Part shown: in pieces, positions 6,701 to 12,047 of the stretch | Layout of the letters: each line of letters starts with the position of its first letter | Numbering within the stretch: the first letter of the stretch is position 1 | Assembly: GCA_005799205.1 (NCBI GenBank) | Contig: SYHM01000186.1 | Span: 1-12,047, forward strand | DNA length: 12,047 nucleotides | Direction of reading: 5' to 3' | Origin: Planctomycetia bacterium | GTDB taxonomy: Bacteria; Planctomycetota; Phycisphaerae; Phycisphaerales; SM1A02 | Translations under genes and position numbers: made by a program | Notes under the pieces: generated by a model | Database searches by the model: none | Told to the model about the DNA's origin: nothing | The model's input: the letters and a program-made list of their open reading frames with translations, nothing else

Positions 6701-8241
6701 TGAGACATTCACGCGCATTCACGATGGTTGAACTGATGGTCGCAGTCAGTCTCTTGATTGTGGTGATCGCCGCGACGAGTCGCATCTTCAGTACCGCAAG
6801 CCGCGTTGCGAGTCTGGGTGAGGCGAACACCAATGTGTTGCAAGAAACCGGTGCGATCGAGCGTCAACTTCGCTCGGACATCTCAAGGCTTGATCGAGAT
6901 GGCATCTTTGTCATCCAGTGCGTCGCGGTGCAAAACAGTGTGAACCAGGCCGCCAATCCGTCGGCGCCGCTGCTTGATCCGTCGCGCCGCCCTGACGCCA
7001 TCATCCGCGCGGATCAACTGCTGTTCTTTGCGAAAGGCGCTCAGGACACCGCACGTTTTCAAGGGGGACAGGATCTCGGGCCAACAAGCGGAATGGCGCG
7101 GAGCGGCATTTCGCGCATTCTCTACGGGCATGGGGTGCAGTTGCCCGAACTTCTTCCCAATGGAGCACAGCGTCCTGACCCGATCGGGTTCGATGATGGC
7201 CCGCTCGTTCCGTGGAGTTTCGATGCGCTGAGTGATGGCCCAAGCCTCGACTATCAGTATTGGATCGGCGGCGGATCTGGTCGCACCAACGGAACGCAAC
7301 CTGAGGCGCGCGACTGGACACTTGCGCGACAGGCTGTGCTGCTTGCAGATGACGGGAACATCAAGACTCTGTATCAGAGCGGAGCTTCGTACGGCCCCAA
7401 CTCAGCGGTCAGCCTCTTCAATCAGGCAAATCTGTACGCCCCACTCGCCGACAATGCCCTCGCGCCGAACGCAGATATCGTAAATTCGCGAGTCGATGTC
7501 GCGGCGTCGAACCTCGACGACATTCGGCGGACGTTGGCGCCTGCGGGGAATGCGAATTGGCGCACGCGCATCATTAACGGTTGCTTCGGACCACTTGGCG
7601 GCTACGGGCAACTCGGCGGCTATGTGCGCAGCGAGAAGCGCGCGCCGAGTATGGACCGTCAGGATGTGATGCTCACTACGCCAACGCTCGCATCAAACTG
7701 TTCTTCCTTCATGGTTGATTGGACGTGGGCTCCAGGAGTCGGGGCGACGCTCGTTTCGACCGACCCGGTCGCGGTCTACGCACCAGGATTCACTCCCTCT
7801 GGTCTCTTTCCGACGCCGTGGTTTGGATTTCCAGACCCAATGATTCCGCTTCTCGAAGAGAAGCGCGGAGTGACCACCCTCACCGACTACGAACGTGATT
7901 ATGTTTCGGGGGGAGTTTCACTCTTCGTGCACACGCCGATTCTGCCCCCGAAGATCGAGGGTGACTTTGGTCCTGGCGTGACACCGGTGGCGTGGCCATT
8001 TGGCACCGGCGTCCCCATTGCGGTGTACACGGCGGTCTTCGGATTCAACGGTGACAAGGCCTACTTTGAGTCGCTTGAGAGTGGACCGTCACAGAGTCCA
8101 GTCCTCACGCGGAGATCGGATTTCACCCCTTGGCCGACGGCGATTCGGGTCACGATGACCCTGAATGACCCTGAGAAACGGCTCGAGCAGGGGAAGACCG
8201 TGCAACTTGTGATCGAACTGCCGCAGCGCCCAGTGTCGTAA
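6700..8241 (+). CDS. GspJ/PilW-like minor pseudopilin
   Basis: Prepilin-type protein of 513 residues. The start is ATG at 6700, overlapping the previous TGA by one base (TGATG); AGGA at 6690-6693 lies 6 nt upstream. The frame stays open upstream to 6439, but only this start gives a short basic leader, MRHSRA, before FTMVELMVAVSLLIVVIAAT. Cleavage is expected after Ala6, with Glu at +5. Features shared with GspJ/PilW are the post-helix segment GAIERQLRSDISRLDRDG, a strand RADQLLFFAKG, and a C-terminal strand WPTAIRVTMTLNDPEKR (from about residue 478), where GspJ proteins have the P-x-x-V/I-R-x-x-x-x-L stretch. GspJ is normally about 200 residues, so roughly 300 residues of Gly/Pro/Asn/Asp-rich insert are present. 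It is expected to join GspI and GspK at the filament tip. PilW of a pilus system is the alternative name. Confidence 0.82.
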   Translation: MRHSRAFTMVELMVAVSLLIVVIAATSRIFSTASRVASLGEANTNVLQETGAIERQLRSDISRLDRDGIFVIQCVAVQNSVNQAANPSAPLLDPSRRPDAIIRADQLLFFAKGAQDTARFQGGQDLGPTSGMARSGISRILYGHGVQLPELLPNGAQRPDPIGFDDGPLVPWSFDALSDGPSLDYQYWIGGGSGRTNGTQPEARDWTLARQAVLLADDGNIKTLYQSGASYGPNSAVSLFNQANLYAPLADNALAPNADIVNSRVDVAASNLDDIRRTLAPAGNANWRTRIINGCFGPLGGYGQLGGYVRSEKRAPSMDRQDVMLTTPTLASNCSSFMVDWTWAPGVGATLVSTDPVAVYAPGFTPSGLFPTPWFGFPDPMIPLLEEKRGVTTLTDYERDYVSGGVSLFVHTPILPPKIEGDFGPGVTPVAWPFGTGVPIAVYTAVFGFNGDKAYFESLESGPSQSPVLTRRSDFTPWPTAIRVTMTLNDPEKRLEQGKTVQLVIELPQRPVS

Positions 8242-8246
8242 CTCAC

Positions 8247-8250
8247 GAGG
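8247..8250 (+). promoter_or_regulatory. Ribosome binding site for the giant GspK-like gene
   Basis: GAGG lies 5 nt upstream of ATG 8256 in the 14-nt gap after the GspJ-like stop. No promoter-like hexamers fit in this gap, so the giant gene is most likely read from the same transcript. Confidence 0.5.
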
Positions 8251-8255
8251 ATCTC

Positions 8256-11200
8256 ATGACCACACGAACTCATCATTCTCGATCTCGCCGCGGAAGCACG
8301 ATGATCCTCGTGGTATCCATCCTTGTGCTGCTTGTCATCATCGCCTCAGCGTTCGTCAGTCGGACTCAGGCGGGACGGATGACTGCAGCCGCGCAGCAAC
8401 AGAGCGCTGCACAGACCGATCGGATCGGGCCGATCGCCGATGCCGTGACAAAGGAAGTCGCTCAGAGTCTGTTTTCACAGCCAGTGAACATCAATGACGC
8501 GGCGCTTGCATTTGATGACCCATCGGACACGATTCCGCCAGTCGCGTCGAGTTCGATGCCGCGTCTTGCCGCCGACACTTCGCAGACTCGCTACTCAATC
8601 GATCCACTTGATCAACTCGACAACGCAACGCTCGCGCCGCTCGCAGCAGGCGATGGCATCATCGATGGGTACAACTTCGCGCCGTTTGACGTGCGCCCAT
8701 GGACGAACTGGCCAGATGTGTACAACGCTTCCCCAGCTGGAGATATCCGTTCAGCGGAAGGGAATCCCGTGGGGAATCCAGGATTTGGTGACACTCGCTG
8801 GCTGCGCAGCACCGAACCCGTTCGCGTCGTCTTTGGGGGACAGCCAGCGTTTTCACACTGGTCGCACCTCTCATGGATCCCAACCGCCAATAATGGATGG
8901 CGTCTTGTCACAGACATTTCGAACATCGGGGCGAACACCCTGACTGCGGTGCCGACTGGGTTGCTCGCGAATCAGTTCTTTCCAAACGTTCCGCTGCGAT
9001 ACGGCCTCGACATTCCCTACGAGCAGTGGCTGCCCTCGGTCCCTCCTGATCCGAATCTGTGGATTCCCACGATGGTTGGAGTAATCCCGCCGGCGCCAGT
9101 TGGTCCCTATCCCAGTACGAGCACTCCGCAGGGCGATGCGGCGTTGACCTTTCAACAGCTGGCCTTCGGTGGTGCACCTGTTGCGCTTCCCGCCCCGCAA
9201 CCAACAGGGGGATGGTTCTCAAGTGCGCATCCATCGATGATGTCGTCGATGGATTCAACGCTTCCGAACTTTTTGCGGCTGAAGTGGTTCGGACCGAAGT
9301 ACGACGAGTTCGTTCACGACAGCCCACGAAACATCATCACGCGAACCCTCTGCGACACCGATGGAGATGGGTTCACAGACAGTTTCTGGTTCGTTGCTCC
9401 ATCATCGCTCGATCGAGCGATTCGACATGTGGTTGGAGTCTCGGTCGTCGATAATTCTGCGCTGCTCAATGTCAACATGGCGACACGGTCGGATCGGGCG
9501 ACCACTGGTGGCAAGACCCCAGCAGATCTCGCGCTGGTGGCTCGGCAGGACGGCTTTTCCCTTGCGACTGAGGTCGGGTATCTCAGCACACCATTGAACA
9601 CCGCGGCGATCAACGCCTACCCAGGGGTCACCGTCGCGTTTGATCCGAACAAGTTTGGTTCTCTCATCGGAGTCAATGGCGTGGTCGCCACGACGATTCC
9701 TCCAAACGAGAACGATCCGACGATCCTCAGTGAAGTCGGAGTCGTCAAGGAACGGGCCGGCGCCGCTGCGGCTGCGCCGCTCGTGAGTGCAGCGTTTCCA
9801 CAGTTTCTCAAGTCAGATCTCGAACGCACGAACTACTTCAAGGCGATGAGCCAAGGGGGAGAAGTCGAAGGGTACTTCGATCCCAGTGGGAACGCGATCG
9901 TCCGCACCAATGGACTCGCCCCTGAGGTGCTCGAACCCTTCACGATGGCCGACGAGTTCGAGCTCCGCGCATATGCGGGCCACAACAATCCGTACCTACG
10001 ATCGAGACTTGAGCGGGCGATTGAAACTGAGTTGCCACCATCTGGCACGGTCAATACCTCGACGCAGTTCTTGCGCTCTGCGATGACGCGCGAAGAGACA
10101 AGCGAGTTCTTTGATCAACTTGATGCGCGTCAATTGCTCTTTGACAACCGGCGCAAACTCACAACCGCCAGTGGCGCGCGCAATGAGTTGATGCCTCCGT
10201 GGCTGTGGACACTTCCCCCGGTCCCAGTACCCCCGGCACAGCAGCAGCCGTGGCCAGCCAACTCGGAGCGCAGTTGGAAGCCACTCTATGAGGTTGGGTA
10301 TGGAGCTCTCGATGTCTCGGCCCCCCGAAGTGTTCCTCCTCGCGGGGCTCCAGATCTGGCGTTGCAGTTTCCAGCACAGGCCGGTGTCAGTATTGGGGAT
10401 GCCAACTGTGATGGCTTCGTTGACCAGCGTGATGTGGAGCGAGCGCGCAAGCAATTTCTTGAGTGGAACCGAAAGGTCGACCTCAACCGAGAGTTGTTCG
10501 CCGACACTGCGAGTGCTGCGCAGTACAACGATGCACAGCATGACTTTGCACGCGACATCATGAAGGTATTGCAGCGAACGCTTCTCGATGTCGACACCAG
10601 AACGAGCGTCTTTGGAAGTTCTACCGACGACCTCGACAAGGCGCGGCGGGCTGCAGCAAGTTGGACGGCGAATCTGCTCGCAGCGCGTGATGGCCCCCGA
10701 CTCGGAGGTGCCGCGGTCAACATTCCAACCGATCCGCCACTTCATCCCGATCATGGCGTTATTCTCGATGAGACTCCTCCCCTGAGTTTCATCGGGCAGG
10801 AAAAACACCCCTTCATCGTTCAGGTCTTCTTCGCGGTCGTCTATCCGAAGACGGGGGTCGTGCCTGATGGCGTTCCAGGGGCCGGCAATTCATACGTGTG
10901 CTACGACCAGACCAACAGCGATCCCGCGCGCATTGTGCTTGCGGTTCAAATCGCGAATCCATACAACGAGCCAATCGCGCTCTGGCCGTTTCAGTTGCGC
11001 GCATTCGGGCAGTTGTTTCAGTTCTTGCAGCCGCCAACTGGTACGGATGGCAAGTGGGGATATGGGATGGAGCCAATCCTCGGCCCCGCCACCGAGGAGG
11101 GGCCGCGCACAGCGGTCGTTTTGGCAATCCCAAAGGAACTGGGTGGCGATGCGAACTTTCGAGCGCGCATGATCAATGCACTTGACCTGACGCATCCGTG

Positions 11201-12047
11201 GCTTCGTGCGGGCACAACGCCGGCGGGGGCGATTGCACCCAAGACCCTCCAAACAGAGCTTGCTGCGGTTCCCGCTGCTGAAGTGTTTCCGGCACCGGGA
11301 GGCAATGGATATGACCTCTTCGACGATCCAACCACGCTGTACGCCGATTCACTCGTCTTCAACGCATCGAAGCCGACGGGTGCCGAGCCCGCGGCGCAGG
11401 CTGGGTCGAATCGGTGGGACTTGCATCCAAAGTTCTATTTCGACAAGATCGATTCATCGAACCCTGCGGACGCAGAGATCGCAATCGTTCGGCTCGTGTC
11501 CAATCCACTCAATCCAGCATCGACGGCAACGATTGTCGTAGATCGGCTTGAGAACGAATTCGCTTTTGCGGGATCACAGACTGGAAGCGGTTCGACCGCC
11601 GATGCACACCGCCCGTGGCGTGAAATGCTCAAACGAGTATTGACCCCACCGATTGGCGGCGGAGCGGGCAGTGGTGGTGGAGGGGGTGGCGGTGGTGCAG
11701 GAGGCGGACTCGGCGGCGGTGGTGGCGGCATCGGCTCGGGCGGTGGCGGCGCTGGTGGAGCAGGGGTGGGTGGAGTGAACAACAACTCATCGGCAATGGT
11801 TCCACCGAAGTACGTTGCTCCAGATCCAGGAAGTGCAACGCAACAGTTTGCGCACATTGACATCGGCGCAAATGACTTCTTGATGACTTGGGCGCGCATC
11901 AGTCGGCCTTGGGTGATGGATGTCGATGGCAATTCGGCAATCACCAGTGACGAACGCTCTCCTCGATATGTCTTTGCGATGAATAGTGCGCCCGTCATTT
12001 CGCAGCCCAATACGGGCATCCCGACGTTCATCGGTCTTACACAGGGA
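8256..12047 (+). CDS. Giant GspK/PilX-like tip pseudopilin, 3'-truncated by the window
   Basis: The frame is open for all 1264 codons to the window edge with no stop. The ATG at 8256 follows GAGG (8247-8250) by 5 nt and lies 14 nt after the gspJ-like stop. The N-terminus is basic (RSRRG, 9-13), then STMILVVSILVLLVIIASAF. The likely prepilin cut is G13/S14, and mature position 5 is Leu18 rather than Glu, the trait that marks GspK, the cap subunit. VVDNSALLNVNMAT (398-411) resembles the GspK segment where a D-E-x-G-K-x-N-x-N motif is usual. Three calcium-loop-like motifs are seen: DTDGDGFTD (367-375), DANCDGFVDQRD (715-726, dockerin/EF-hand-like) and DVDGNSAITSDE (1222-1233). A 40-residue glycine tract spans 1134-1173. 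There are only three Cys (366, 718, 882), two of them at calcium-loop-like motifs. GspK is typically near 320 residues. The gene's place and helix support the K-like role; the functions of the extra 900+ residues are unknown. Confidence 0.8.
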   Translation, partial: MTTRTHHSRSRRGSTMILVVSILVLLVIIASAFVSRTQAGRMTAAAQQQSAAQTDRIGPIADAVTKEVAQSLFSQPVNINDAALAFDDPSDTIPPVASSSMPRLAADTSQTRYSIDPLDQLDNATLAPLAAGDGIIDGYNFAPFDVRPWTNWPDVYNASPAGDIRSAEGNPVGNPGFGDTRWLRSTEPVRVVFGGQPAFSHWSHLSWIPTANNGWRLVTDISNIGANTLTAVPTGLLANQFFPNVPLRYGLDIPYEQWLPSVPPDPNLWIPTMVGVIPPAPVGPYPSTSTPQGDAALTFQQLAFGGAPVALPAPQPTGGWFSSAHPSMMSSMDSTLPNFLRLKWFGPKYDEFVHDSPRNIITRTLCDTDGDGFTDSFWFVAPSSLDRAIRHVVGVSVVDNSALLNVNMATRSDRATTGGKTPADLALVARQDGFSLATEVGYLSTPLNTAAINAYPGVTVAFDPNKFGSLIGVNGVVATTIPPNENDPTILSEVGVVKERAGAAAAAPLVSAAFPQFLKSDLERTNYFKAMSQGGEVEGYFDPSGNAIVRTNGLAPEVLEPFTMADEFELRAYAGHNNPYLRSRLERAIETELPPSGTVNTSTQFLRSAMTREETSEFFDQLDARQLLFDNRRKLTTASGARNELMPPWLWTLPPVPVPPAQQQPWPANSERSWKPLYEVGYGALDVSAPRSVPPRGAPDLALQFPAQAGVSIGDANCDGFVDQRDVERARKQFLEWNRKVDLNRELFADTASAAQYNDAQHDFARDIMKVLQRTLLDVDTRTSVFGSSTDDLDKARRAAASWTANLLAARDGPRLGGAAVNIPTDPPLHPDHGVILDETPPLSFIGQEKHPFIVQVFFAVVYPKTGVVPDGVPGAGNSYVCYDQTNSDPARIVLAVQIANPYNEPIALWPFQLRAFGQLFQFLQPPTGTDGKWGYGMEPILGPATEEGPRTAVVLAIPKELGGDANFRARMINALDLTHPWLRAGTTPAGAIAPKTLQTELAAVPAAEVFPAPGGNGYDLFDDPTTLYADSLVFNASKPTGAEPAAQAGSNRWDLHPKFYFDKIDSSNPADAEIAIVRLVSNPLNPASTATIVVDRLENEFAFAGSQTGSGSTADAHRPWREMLKRVLTPPIGGGAGSGGGGGGGGAGGGLGGGGGGIGSGGGGAGGAGVGGVNNNSSAMVPPKYVAPDPGSATQQFAHIDIGANDFLMTWARISRPWVMDVDGNSAITSDERSPRYVFAMNSAPVISQPNTGIPTFIGLTQG
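9354..9380 (+). other. Calcium-loop-like motif 1 in the GspK-like protein
   Basis: Encodes DTDGDGFTD, residues 367-375, with the D-x-D-G-D-G-x-x-D spacing of thrombospondin type 3 and EF-hand-like calcium loops. A Cys precedes it directly. It lies about 23 residues before the GspK-like VVDNSALLNVN segment. Confidence 0.6.
10398..10433 (+). other. Dockerin/EF-hand-like calcium loop 2 in the GspK-like protein
   Basis: Encodes DANCDGFVDQRD, residues 715-726: Asp, Asn, Asp, Asp and Asp at loop positions 1, 3, 5, 9 and 12 with Gly at 6, and a following helix (VERARKQF). This is the pattern of one dockerin type I half. No second paired repeat is seen nearby, so it is a lone loop rather than a full dockerin. 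Confidence 0.65.
11655..11774 (+). repeat. Glycine-codon low-complexity tract in the GspK-like gene
   Basis: Forty consecutive codons (residues 1134-1173), of which 31 are Gly, broken by single Ala, Ser, Leu, Ile and Val residues. GGC, GGT, GGA and GGG are mixed, so the DNA is an imperfect GGN repeat rather than a pure microsatellite. It is followed by an Asn/Ser run (VNNNSS). A flexible interdomain linker is the simplest reading; a silk-like or adhesive segment is possible. Imperfect GGN repeats can change length by slippage. Confidence 0.85.
11919..11954 (+). other. EF-hand-like calcium loop 3 in the GspK-like protein
   Basis: Encodes DVDGNSAITSDE, residues 1222-1233, with acidic or amide residues at positions 1, 3 and 5, Thr at 9 and Glu at 12, an EF-hand loop pattern. 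Gly falls at position 4 rather than the usual 6, so the match is weaker than that of the second loop. Confidence 0.45.

Noticed and set aside
9996..10808. Minus-strand 270-codon open frame
   Set aside because: Antisense to the continuous giant frame, with no domain and atypical composition.
8494..11541. Series of plus-strand 65-149 codon frames across the giant gene
   Set aside because: They are alternative frames within one uninterrupted 1264-codon frame and lack leaders or known motifs; they do not show that the giant gene is broken.
11435..12031. Minus-strand 198-codon proline-rich open frame
   Set aside because: Its polyproline run is simply the complement of the glycine codons of the GspK-like gene.
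1..12047. CRISPR array, tRNA/rRNA genes, insertion sequence or prophage
   Set aside because: No regularly spaced repeats, RNA gene signatures, transposase motifs or terminal inverted repeats were seen; coding genes fill essentially the whole window.

Overview
The window is a single plus-strand operon for a type II secretion (T2SS)/type IV pilus-like machine. It runs off both ends, so neither the promoter nor the terminator is visible. Gene order is gspE (5'-truncated), gspF, two GspG-like pseudopilins in tandem, then GspH-, GspI-, GspJ- and GspK-like genes. That is the classic E-F-G-H-I-J-K order of a T2SS locus with the major pseudopilin gene doubled. The last gene is open from 8256 to the window edge (at least 1264 codons) and is the largest object here.

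Organism: the DNA is fairly GC-rich. Several traits together suggest a planctomycete, perhaps of the Phycisphaerae: prepilin motifs of the form RRA-FT-xxE with Ala rather than Gly before the cut, very long pseudopilins, and dockerin/EF-hand-like loops such as DANCDGFVD and DTDGDGFTD. This is inference from remembered family traits; no rRNA or other marker gene is present.

Layout: 1-1434 is the secretion ATPase; 1450-2736 the inner-membrane platform protein; 2741-3802 and 3799-4575 two GspG-like pseudopilins; 4572-5519 GspH/FimT-like; 5516-6700 GspI/PilV-like; 6700-8241 GspJ/PilW-like; 8256-12047 the giant GspK/PilX-like protein. From 2741 to 8241 every junction is a 4-nt or 1-nt stop/start overlap. 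The only non-coding bases are 15, 4 and 14 nt at three junctions, so there is no intergenic space for another gene.

Working model: GspE hydrolyses ATP at the inner face of the membrane and GspF transmits the motion. A prepilin peptidase, not in this window, trims the pseudopilins, which assemble into a short periplasmic filament. In the standard model GspH, I, J and K form the tip, with K capping it. What sets this locus apart is size: every pseudopilin is about 1.5 to 4 times its usual family length, and the cap is at least four times the usual GspK length, with a 40-residue glycine tract and three calcium-loop-like motifs. The outer-membrane secretin and the GspC/L/M/N parts are not seen and would have to lie elsewhere.
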